Shown here in pieces: positions 49,866 to 58,378 of a stretch of 64,000 nt of DNA (positions within the stretch are counted from its first letter, which is position 1; the number at the start of each line of letters is the position of its first letter). A program made the translations under genes and the position numbers. A model generated the notes under the pieces. The model made no database searches. It saw only the letters and a list, made by a program, of their open reading frames with translations, and was not told the DNA's origin. This stretch comes from Melitaea cinxia (Eukaryota; Arthropoda; Insecta; Lepidoptera; Nymphalidae). The stretch spans positions 10,327,206-10,391,205 of the forward strand of contig NC_059396.1 in the NCBI RefSeq assembly GCF_905220565.1. The letters are read 5' to 3'.

Positions 49866-50165
49866 AGCCTGTAAGTACGCTATACCACTACTGGGCAAAG
49901 GCCTCTTTCGGGTAATGCGGGTCGGCGGATATATTCCCCACTATGAGTAGCAATCGCTATCAGGTGTACATGATAACAACCGGTACAAACGGCTTAACGT
50001 GCTCTCCGAGCCACGGTGGAGAAACCCACGGGGACTGCACAAACACTCAGACCACGGTAAACATCTGTATGGCCAACACATATGTTTGTCATGTACGAGG
50101 ATCGAACCCACAACCGCCAGCGCACCAGCCACAAATCAGTGCTGTGACCGTTGCGCTAACGTGTT
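49866..50165 (-). mobile_element. SINE B copy, near full length
   Basis: Same order as the 41.7-kb copy on the minus strand; head GTTAGCGCAACGGTCACAGC with GTGGGTTCGATCCTCGTA as B box. A short gap is seen before the tail. It lies 400 bases upstream of the RTE fragment. Confidence 0.8.
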
Positions 50166-50569
50166 GTTATAGACTAGAGAAAATGCCTTGTATTGATTTG
50201 AGTTCCACAGTGTTGGCATTGAGGTAACATCCAACATCACCCAAGTAATTTAAAAGCCTTTGTACTAAAGGCGCTGATGTGCATGTCGAGACGCAAACAG
50301 CTATAGAGAGATACTGCCTTAATATCAGCAATCACGTAAATAGTTTCAATTGCGTAAAAAATCTTTACAGTATCAGTTTCAGTTAGTTTTCAGTCAGTTT
50401 CTATCTGCAAAACCTTAGAACTCTTACAATAAGTACAGAAGTTGCTAGAGCAAATTATATTTACTGTCACAATGTAATTAAAATAAACAATTTTTATCAT
50501 TTATATAGATTTATAACGATTATTAAGAAGAATTAAATAATTTGGCGTTGGATGAGCTAGGCTAAATGC

Positions 50570-51297
50570 TGGGCGGCCTAAACGAGCCCTCCCGATGAGT
50601 TGGTCTCGATATAAATTTGAACATAACGAAAGTTATGTTTAACGACCAAGTCATACTGAGACCGGTATCGATCAACGGTATCCTTTTCGAAGTTGTTAAG
50701 GATTATGTCTACCTTGGCAACACCATTCAACTAAGTCGAATCAACTTCCCGAAGGAAGCTGATAGGAGGTTTCGGGTGGGCTTGCCGGCATTAGGCAGAC
50801 TTCGTCGAGTCTTCACTTCGAAGTTTCTGCAATGCTTGAAGACAAAAGTCTTCGATCCTAGTTGGATCAAAATACGGAGCTAAGACGTGGACACTGACGA
50901 AGGGACTGGTCCACAAGTTTAAAGTCGCTCAAAGTACAATGGAACGGGCTATCCTTGGGGTTTCTCTCAAAGATACAATTAGAAATGAGATTATCCGCAA
51001 GAGAATGAAAGTAAACGAAAGTAAGTAACCCACAGAATTATCAAGTTGAAGTGGCAGTGGTCACCTGTGTCGCAGGACCGATGGCCGTTGGAGCAGACGT
51101 GTCTTGGAGTGGAGATCGTGTCTTAGCAAACGCAGTGCCAGACATCCTCCGGCCCGCTGGACCAACGATAACGATCTATGTAAGATTACTGATGTAGGCT
51201 GGATGAGGATTGCGGAAAACCCGAACGTCTGGCGCGAACTTAGGGGGGCCTATGTCCCACAGTGGACAGACAGAGACAGTGCGATAGGCTGAAGTAA
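50570..51297 (+). pseudogene. RTE-type LINE, 3' end of the reverse transcriptase ORF
   Basis: Frames at 50617-50883 and 51104-51292 encode typical RTE C-terminal blocks: VKDYVYLGNTIQ, ADRRFRVGLPALGRLRRVF, SKFLQCLKTKVF, then, after a break, RWTNDNDLCKITDVGWMRIA and WRELRGAYVPQWT. Between them plus-strand sequence continues the family (GAAGGGACTGGTCCACAAG, LINE-like) out of frame. The end GCGATAGGCTGAAGTAAG (about 51280-51297) is the usual RTE tail. At least two frameshifts or stops break it, so it is a dead 5'-truncated copy. Confidence 0.8.
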
Positions 51298-52268
51298 GAT
51301 AATTTGCGGGTTACTGTTTACTTTTTGGTTTCATTTTTAAACTTTCACCTTTTCAAACCAGCCCATTACAAACAAAACAACCAAAAAGATTTTACCACAA
51401 ATTACAAATTTTCATTTTACGTACGCACGCACGCACGATTATGTATGTATCTAGAATATAATGTTAATGTAGTGCAGTATAATTTTTATTAAAATAAATT
51501 TAAAATAAAATGTTAAAGCGAATTCTGGGTTTTCATAAATATCCTACGTTAAAACTACTAAGTTGTTACAACCAACGAATTTCTTTGACTTCTTGACTTA
51601 TTTCGACTTTATACCAGAATGTATTCTATGTTTTTATTATTGACAAGAGTAGATTATTTTATCTTAATATATGAGAAATAATATGATTAGCTAAGACAGG
51701 AAAGAGAGACATTTTGAAGAAGTCGATTGCTCACATACATTAATGACGTATGATGTATGATTTTTAGCTTCGTACATCTTCAATTTCATCATATTAATTT
51801 ACTGCTAGCGCCCGTGTCGCTTTTCGCTACTTATCAAATTGGTTTATTTGTTGCTACCGTCCTATGATATCATTATAACATCATTGAGAGTTCGAGAACA
51901 TACATCTTGGTACACTGGTAACTTTTCAATCTTATTTTTTAATTAAAAAACATTAAATGCTAGTCTATCTTCCTGTTTGTCTATCTTAACAAAACCTTTT
52001 ACGTACGTACGCCAGGACAGACAGCAAAGCTAATAATTAATTAAAAAACTGTCAATAATAGTAATAAAAGTTCCCTATTTAACAAACAATTCAAATACGA
52101 CGTTTGTTTAGCTTCCTCATTCCTTAATCCGTTGTAATGTTTGCTACCAAAATATTTGTAAAAAATGAACTTTTCCAAAATTCGGTCACTAAAAATAATA
52201 CATATATAACTTCGTATATGATTTTATATCGATTACTATACGATCTTAACTCAATTTACGTTTGAAGG
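51298..52268. other. AT-rich stretch left of the pogo-like element
   Basis: Only an ACGC microsatellite near 51421-51437 was seen. Confidence 0.5.
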
Positions 52269-52270
52269 TA

Positions 52271-52294
52271 GGGGGGATACGCAATGAAACGGAC
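52271..52294 (+). repeat. Left terminal inverted repeat of the pogo-like element
   Basis: Starts GGGGGGATACGC and ends in the decamer TGAAACGGAC. It pairs with 55396-55419 with three mismatches (positions 5, 9 and 13 from the outer end). A TA dinucleotide precedes it. Confidence 0.85.
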
Positions 52295-52569
52295 GCGTTA
52301 TGCAACGGACACTATCGATATCTTTAAAATATCTGAACGAAACCATTTATGTTTTTTGGTTGTTGGCAACACTGGTGTATAGATAAACCCACAGTGATGA
52401 CAGGTTCCGGCGGCCATTACTCTGTCTGCTATTTCACATGTTGCTGAAGAGCACGTGTGGAGTAAAAAAAAACTGTTATTTGCGAACTGATTTACATTTT
52501 GATCATATCAAAAGGTGCAATTGTGATGGTTGTATATGTTGCTACATAAAGTCAAAAAGATACGGAATG

Positions 52570-52766
52570 GTGAGTTATAATTTCAACATTACTTGAAGTA
52601 TTTTGATTTGGGCATAATACTTGTAGGTTATGTTTGCAATGAATCGGACAAGTAACGACGCGTTGAAACGGACGTCCGATTCAATGCATCGATGCCTGTC
52701 CGATTCATTACTCCTGCATGCTGTAGTTTCTCAAAATTTGTTTTATTTGTTTTTTTTTTCATATAG
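52570..52766 (+). other. Predicted 5' intron of the transposase gene
   Basis: A strong donor, AATG|GTGAGT at 52569/52570, and a strong acceptor, a long T run ending CATATAG at 52766, bracket 197 bases. The acceptor lies directly before the ATG of the transposase. The intron holds four of the TGAAWCGGAC decamers. Intron calls rest on splice-site sequence only. Confidence 0.5.
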
Positions 52767-54680
52767 ATGCCGCCAAAGAAAAGAATTCGTCCAGAAAAAG
52801 CTGCAATAGAATCTGCGGTAGAAGAGGTGTTAAAAAAAGGACAGTCTATTCGTTCTGTTGCGACAGCATATAAAATATCAAAATCATATTTAGCAGATAT
52901 CGTTAAGAAAGTTAAAGAGCCTTTAAGTACGTATACTCATGATCCCAATATTGGCAATAGACGAATTTTTAGCCAAGAACAAGAGGCCCAACTTACAGAT
53001 TATTTAAAAAGATCGTCGAAGATGTGCTACGGACTCACAACAACCCAGGTTACAGAGCTCGCTTACCAATTTGCAGCTGCGAATCATGTCGCAACTGAAA
53101 AGTGGATTGAGCAACAAAAGGCTACAAAGGATTGGTTTCGAGGGTTCATGAAAATAAATCCATCATTATCGGTACGCAAACCAGAAAATACGTCTTTATC
53201 CAGGGCTACATCTTTTAACCAAGAAAATGTTGGTAAGTTTTACGAAAATCTAGAAAACGTATTAAAAAAAAAAGAAAATTGAACCCCATATGATATGGAA
53301 CCTTGACGAAACTGGATGTTTAACAGTGACTAACCCGACAAAAGTAATTGCAACTAGAGGGTGTAAACAAGTTGGACAGGTGACATCGACAGAGAGAGGA
53401 CAGTTAGTCACTATGCTTGGATTCATTAATGCTTCTGGTGGCACTGTTCCTCCTGTGTTCGTGTTTCCTAGAGTCCATTTCAAGGAATTCATGCTACAAG
53501 GTTGTCCAAAAGGAGCATTAGATTTAGCCAATCCAAGAGGTTGGATAACTGAAGAGAGTTTCTACAGGAGCATGATACACTTCATCAAGTATGTGAAGCC
53601 GTCTGAGGAGAACCCTTGTTTATTACTATGTGACAATCATTCTAGCCACATAACAATTGACATTGTCACGTTGGCTAGAGACAATCACATAACAATTTTG
53701 ACGTTTCCACCTCACTGTAGCCATCGCCTTCAGCCGCTGGATGTTTCGGTATATGGTCCTTTCAAAGCCCGATACAGGGAGGCCATGAATGCATGGATGA
53801 TATCTCAACCCGGAAAAACGGTATCTATATACGAAGTGGCTCAATTTGCCAACACCGCGTATGTCGCCGCATTTTCTATGGAAAATGTTATTGCGGGGTT
53901 TCAGAAAACTGGGATACACCCATTTAACAGAAACACATTCACTGAGGATGATTTTTTGACATCATTTGTCACTGATAGACCTATGCCTGAGCTTCGAGAT
54001 GCTGAAGTAACAACTGATGACGCCCATGAACTTGGTGCTAAAATTCCATCAACTGTCGATGCTCCTCCAACATCTGCTGATATCCTGTCTACCTCACCTT
54101 CACAAACAACAGGCTCAGTCAGTCATCAGTCAGTCAGTCAGTATCGAATCCATCAACCATGGTTTTATCTCCTGAATGTGTCCGACCATATCCAGAGGCG
54201 TTGCCTAGAAAGAATACTCAGAACCGATCCAAGAAGATGAAGAGCACCGTTATAACTGACACGCCTGAGAAGGATGCACGGAAAAACTTTTAGCTAAAAA
54301 GAAAATTAATAAAAAAAAAAAATAATAAACTGAAAACTTCGAAAAACATTAAAAAACTCCCGCAGTCATCTTCTGAGTCGTCAGATTCCGATTTTTCACT
54401 CCGAGAATCAGACGATTCTGATGGATCAACATATAATCTACCACCTCCCTCTAAGGCATCATCATCTAAAGCATCTACATCCAAGGCTAAAGGCAAACAT
54501 AAGCAGCGAAAAACTCAAAATAATAATAATAATAAAACGGATGACTATTGCATTGTTTGTAAGGGATCTTATTTATGCAGCAGTATTGACTGGCTAGTGT
54601 GTGCCATTTGTAAAAAATGGGCACACGAGACATGTGCCTTGAAGGGTACAAATAATTATTTTTGTCATAATTGCAATTAA
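52767..54680 (+). pseudogene. Pogo/Tigger-like transposase with C-terminal PHD-like finger, frameshifted
   Basis: The protein would bind the element ends and cut and paste it. Piece 1 (52767-53282) starts MPPKKRIRPEK and holds a psq-type helix-turn-helix (about residues 11-50) and a CENP-B/Tc5-type DNA-binding region (about 65-145). Piece 2 (from about 53275) holds the DDE_1 nuclease: first Asp in WNLDETG, second in LLLCDNHSSH, third in HRLQPLD, with 108 and 35 residues between them, a DDD triad as in pogo. The family block SPECVRPYPEALPRKN followed by TDTPEKDA lies in another frame at about 54165-54280. A Ser/Asp-rich linker and a C4HC3 finger (54549-54677, ending HNCN and TAA at 54678-54680) lie after further shifts. 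The breaks fall at a run of ten A (53264-53273), at the CAGT repeats near 54110-54145, near 54280 and at the A run 54311-54322, all slippage-prone. It is a recent pseudogene, not a domesticated host gene. Confidence 0.85.
54549..54677 (+). other. PHD-like zinc finger coding segment of the transposase
   Basis: The segment encodes CIVC, then CAICKKWAHETC, then CHNC: Cys-x2-Cys, Cys-x2-Cys-x4-His-x2-Cys, Cys-x2-Cys, which is the C4HC3 order of PHD-type fingers with the expected Trp before the His. Similar fingers end many insect pogo/Tigger-like proteins (from memory). It is preceded by a Ser/Asp-rich and then Lys-rich linker (54363-54540). Confidence 0.7.
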
Positions 54681-55395
54681 TAGGTATTCCAATAACGTAA
54701 CGGAATACATAATGTAACGGAAGACTGATTATTTTAAAATGTAGAATAAGAATTATAGAAAATAAGAAAACTAACAATTTGCGATTTATATTTTAAAATC
54801 TATATTATTGATACTAGATTAATTATTTGATACCATGACTAAGAAGTTGAGTCTAATTATGTTTTTTATTATTATTTTTTGATCTCAGAGTAGTATCACA
54901 GTATTAGACTTACTGTATAAGTGTTATTGTGTGTAAAACTTTTTAATTTAATTTTTTGATATTACTGTTAATGTTGACAAATTAAAGCTAAGACAAAGAA
55001 GTTGAGAGATTAATAATTTTGTGTTGTTTTTTCTGTAATTGTTTATTTTTATATCTCGGTTTATGTTGTAAGAACTAAAGTGTTTGACTTATTTACTGAA
55101 AACTTGTTATGTTAAAACATATAATTTGTGACATATTGAGTATTCATGTGGCTCAAAGTATGGCACTCATAGTTAGGCCGTTTCAAAACACCCACTGTCC
55201 TATTCAATGCTATCTGTTTTATGAAACGGACATAAGTAAGATTAAAAAAAAACACTGTATTTTTTATAATAAATTTAATTTTTTTCTTCAATTGTGTATA
55301 AATACTTATACAATATTAACCCCCAATTCCTTTAGGACAGTTAAAGACCTCCTATTATTTTAACTACAGTATGTAAGAATACTTGAAAGTTAAAT

Positions 55396-55419
55396 GTCCG
55401 TTTCATGGCGGATCTCCCC
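55396..55419 (-). repeat. Right terminal inverted repeat of the pogo-like element
   Basis: Read on the minus strand it begins GGGGAGATCCGCC and ends TGAAACGGAC, matching the left end at 21 of 24 positions. It is followed on the plus strand by TA. Confidence 0.85.
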
Positions 55420-56165
55420 TAATTATGTCAATCTGTTCATAAACGGGATATTTACCATGTTTTTTATTTTTATTTTGCGAAGCTCGATATTTCGACATTA
55501 ACTGCGATAATATGACTTGTTCACGAGTCTCGTGAACAACACATATAGTACAATAGTTTTAGTAATACAAGTAACAATGTTAATCTAAAATCTTATTTGT
55601 CAATCTGTTTTTAAAGCTTATTCGCTAGTTGATTAATTATTTTGGTGACTACGGTCATAGTTTAACATCGTTAATCTAAACAAGTGATTTTTAACAGTCC
55701 TTAACCTTCTGAGAAGAATTCTTTGAAATATTTTTGAATCAGTACCATTATTAATAAGTATTATTACTTTTTGTCCTTTCGTGTTAAAAAAGATCGTAAA
55801 TGTAACGAAAATAAAATTTGTTTGTTGTGTCTCATATTTTTTGTATAAACGGCTTGAATCTTATTCATTCGTTTATAAGGGATAAACGCTTTGACATAAT
55901 ATTGTAAGAATTTTAATACAACATTGGTTCATAAATATTATAGAACTAGCTGTGATACCCGGCTTCGCTTAGGAGTTGATATGAGATTACGTGGTAGTTG
56001 AAATAAAAAATAAACTATGACGTAAATACTAAAAAAAAAAATCATTGAAAACATTTTCTCATTATTTACACTACTTGTTTATAAACAACATTTTTTTATT
56101 GTATTGTCCGGGGTATATATATATAAATTTTTAAATTCTCGATTCTTCAATACTTTTATTTTATT

Positions 56166-56332
56166 TTATTTTCTTTCTTCGCTTTTTCTGCTTCTCAGGG
56201 TGCTCATTCTGGTTCGTTGATTTTGTAAACGTGCTTCGTGCTCTTCTTCCGTTTCATTTCTTCGATATTCTTTTATTTCCGCCGTTTCGCTGCAGAACTG
56301 GCAAGATCTTCTCCTATTTTACGTCTAGGCAT
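56166..56332 (-). pseudogene. N-terminal fragment of a Helitron-type ORF, frameshifted
   Basis: An ATG at 56332-56330, six bases into the predicted exon, gives MPRRKIGEDLASSAAKRRK and then stops. A neighbouring frame carries on with EIKEYRRNETEEEHEARL, then NQRTRMSTLRSRKSEER, and stops at 56168-56166. The spaced RRxET...REARL-type pattern is, from memory, the charged repeat found at the N-terminus of many arthropod Helitron/PIF1-helicase proteins. One frameshift therefore separates the two pieces, and no Rep or helicase domain follows. It could also be some other low-complexity basic protein. Confidence 0.4.
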
Positions 56333-56338
56333 TGTAGT

Positions 56339-56595
56339 CTGTAAAATAGAAATTAAATAAACATTTTATAGACAAATATATTGTTACGTAAACGTGGGGT
56401 ACGTTAAGACAAAGTAAAAAATTTATTTAACCTTCAAGCGATCGCGCGATATTTTGTTTACGGCCAAAAGTATATATACCTAGAAGGCATCGATTAAACG
56501 TCGCGCGACTGTTTGTAGGTTAAGGATATTACAATTAAAAGAAAAGAAAAAAAAAACAATTATAATTAATTACATACACTATTAAAAATACTCAC
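56339..56595 (-). other. Predicted 5' intron of the Helitron-like gene
   Basis: Donor GTGAGT at 56595-56590 and acceptor TTTCTATTTTACAG ending at 56339, both on the minus strand, bound 257 bases. The exon resumes ACTACAATG. The intron contains a small TTAA-flanked MITE (56431-56519). Confidence 0.45.
56431..56519. mobile_element. Small piggyBac-like MITE flanked by TTAA
   Basis: TTAA occurs at both edges (56427-56430 and 56520-56523). The ends are inverted repeats: the left begins CCTTCAAGCGATCGCGCGAT and the right, read on the minus strand, begins CCTACAAACAGTCGCGCGAC, 15 of 20 matching. TTAA duplication with CC-starting ends is the hallmark of the piggyBac group. The element is 89 bp and non-coding. 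Confidence 0.5.
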
Positions 56596-56718
56596 ATTTG
56601 ATATTTCACAATATAGGCTCACAGCAACTTTATGCTTCTTCGCTTCAAAGTAAAGGCTCACAGATAACTTCTTTCCTTTTCGTTTCGAAACCGCTTGTTT
56701 CGCTGTTCAAATCGAACT
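56596..56718 (-). other. Predicted leader exon downstream of the heat-shock-like promoter
   Basis: From the initiator TCAGT the minus strand runs 123 bases to a donor, AAAT|GTGAGT (donor G at 56595). The leader is A-rich and begins close to GATTTGAACAGCGAAAC, in the style of insect heat-shock leaders (from memory). No ATG-led frame of note is seen in it. Confidence 0.4.
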
Positions 56719-56743
56719 GACTCTGGCGGGCGAAACCGAGCCC

Positions 56744-56823
56744 TTATATATTCAGAGAGCTAGGCTCTAGGATATTCGAGAAAGTTTGAGAATATTTTCT
56801 TTCTCACACCTTCTAGAATGTTC
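56744..56823 (-). promoter_or_regulatory. Heat-shock-like promoter: two HSE arrays plus TATA box
   Basis: The distal array TTCTAGAATGTTC (56811-56823) is a perfect three-unit heat shock element (TTCnnGAAnnTTC). The proximal array (56775-56797) has five units in exact 5-bp register: TTC, GAA, TTT, GAA, TTT, two of them with one mismatch. A TATATAA box on the minus strand (56750-56744) lies about 25 bases downstream of the proximal array. The initiator TCAGT (56720-56716) puts the start at about 56718, 32 bases from the first T of the TATA box, the usual insect spacing. HSF binding is inferred from sequence. Confidence 0.6.
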
Positions 56824-57119
56824 TCGACATTATCGTCCGCCGTAACAATAGGTTCTGCAGCTGTAGCATACGTAGTAAGGCGCGAAATTTAAAAACTTAA
56901 GTTTTAAAATATTTAAGAACTAATTTGAATAATTAAAATTATGTCACTTTAACTCTAAAATATAAGTTAGCTATTGCTGTATAAATACATAAAATTTAAT
57001 AACTTTATCATAGTAACAAATGTAATTTAAGACTTTATTGAAATTGGAATTTTAAATTTTTTCGTTTATGTTCTTTAAGATCCACGGAAGATTTTAATAC
57101 TTGAAAAACAATTAAAAAA

Positions 57120-57176
57120 ATAATTCATTTACTATTAAGTTTTGATAGAACGAAGTTTGTCCGGGCAGTTAGTATG
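57120..57176 (+). mobile_element. Helitron-like 3' end fragment
   Basis: GAACGAAGTTTGTCCGGGCA and GTTAGTA match the end of the E-type repeat. Confidence 0.35.
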
Positions 57177-58022
57177 TTATAAAAGAAGGTTAATTTAAGT
57201 CTCAGAAATCAAACCTTTAAGTGCAAATTCAACGTAGGTAAAGTCGAACGGTTCATCTAGCATGTAAGTGAAGACTTGACAATGGAAATACCGGAGAGGC
57301 TTAAAGTCGACTCACTAACGAAACTGTTCTTGAATTATCTTTTGTAATTAATTATCTTCAAAAATCTTTTGTTAACTAAGTAAGATCAATTGCTTAAAGT
57401 TTGTATATAATTTAAGTAAAGCCTTGAAATATATCGGTGTAAAGCAAGACTACACAAAATTTTGTTACCTCCAAACGAAAAATCCCGATGCTCACCGGGA
57501 ACTATACTAATCTTCTGTAAAGTTGTGGTACATCCCCAGATGGGCTGCTCCAGATTTTGAACAGGACATATCGCTACTGAGTACCTTAAAAACAAGATAC
57601 GCACATTAGGAATACTTCAAAAAGTAATCGTCAGATTTCAACCAAATTTAAATGAGTCATTCACTGCCTAATAAAAAAAAAATAAGTAATAAAATAATTT
57701 CCAAACTTTATGGCGTCTTAAGCTATTGAAATTTAACTAAATATTGTATAGTATACACCGATAATATAATTCGTTGTATTTTGAAAAGAAACGTTTTCCT
57801 TACTGTAGTCGCTTGGATTTGTTTAAACGACATTTTTTGACAACTTGTCGAGAATGGGTAAGATTTAAATTTATGAAGCTTGTGCGTCTTCACTGACAAA
57901 ATAATCATTAATTATAATTATTTGCATATGCAGAAACGCAAGATAATGTAAACTCAGGTTTTTCTGAATAAATTAAATTGAGATAAATAATGCTTTGTTA
58001 GAGCTGAGCAAACAATGTTTCG

Positions 58023-58060
58023 CTGGCTGGCTGGCTGACTGGCAGGCTGGCTAGCTGAAC
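58023..58060. repeat. GGCT microsatellite
   Basis: GGCTGGCTGGCTGACTGGCA and onwards, partly decayed. Confidence 0.85.
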
Positions 58061-58378
58061 AATGTCTCTTCCTCCACATATAAGAAAGATAGAAGCAGAT
58101 AGATAGCTTTATCTACCACGCTCCTTCAATGCAGTTTGGTGGGCAAGCAATAATCCTTATTATTTATACTACACGATTTACGATTTCAATCGGGTGGCCG
58201 TGATTACAACCGGGATCGAGAGCTTTACGTGTTCATAGAAGCATAGTGTAGAAATATTTGTAAAACTACAAGTTTTGTAAAACTACTAGGTATTACCGCT
58301 TGCCCTCCGCATCAAACACGTGCAATCGAACCTACGATCATTCAATCATTATCGATCATTGTCATGGCGGAGTTACGG
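58055..58378 (-). mobile_element. SINE B copy, old
   Basis: Recognisable by CTTCAATGCAGTTTGGTGGG, GATTACAACCGGGATCGAG and a head remnant near 58300-58375. A GGCT microsatellite (58023-58060) borders its tail side. Confidence 0.5.

Larger units (their letters stand above)
52271..55419 (+). mobile_element. Pogo/Tigger-like DNA transposon, nearly whole, 3,149 bp
   Basis: The element is bounded by 24-bp inverted repeats that match at 21 of 24 positions, and both ends abut a TA dinucleotide (52269-52270 and 55420-55421), the target duplication expected of the Tc1/mariner/pogo group. Inside are a predicted 5' intron, a CENP-B-type DNA-binding and DDE transposase now broken by frameshifts, a C-terminal PHD-like finger, and short repeats of the decamer TGAAWCGGAC in the non-coding flanks. 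The left end begins with six G, unlike the CAGT start of classical pogo, so it may be a separate lineage. The intact ends suggest it could still be moved in trans. Confidence 0.85.
55946..56860 (-). mobile_element. Helitron-like element carrying a heat-shock-type promoter
   Basis: On the minus strand the stretch ends GAAGCCGGGTATCACAGCTAGT, the CTAGT type of 3' end seen on many Helitron-like repeats of moths. Upstream of that end lie, in order, two heat-shock-element arrays, a TATA box, an initiator, a leader exon, an intron and the first codons of a reading frame, all on the minus strand. The 5' limit is not clear; 56860 is set where the recognisable promoter ends. It is probably a non-autonomous derivative of a coding Helitron. 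Confidence 0.5.

Noticed and set aside
53262..53919. Two minus-strand frames of 89 and 97 codons
   Set aside because: Shadows of the transposase.
52767..54240. Domesticated host CENP-B or jerky-like gene
   Set aside because: Frameshifts and intact TA-flanked inverted repeats show a transposon copy.
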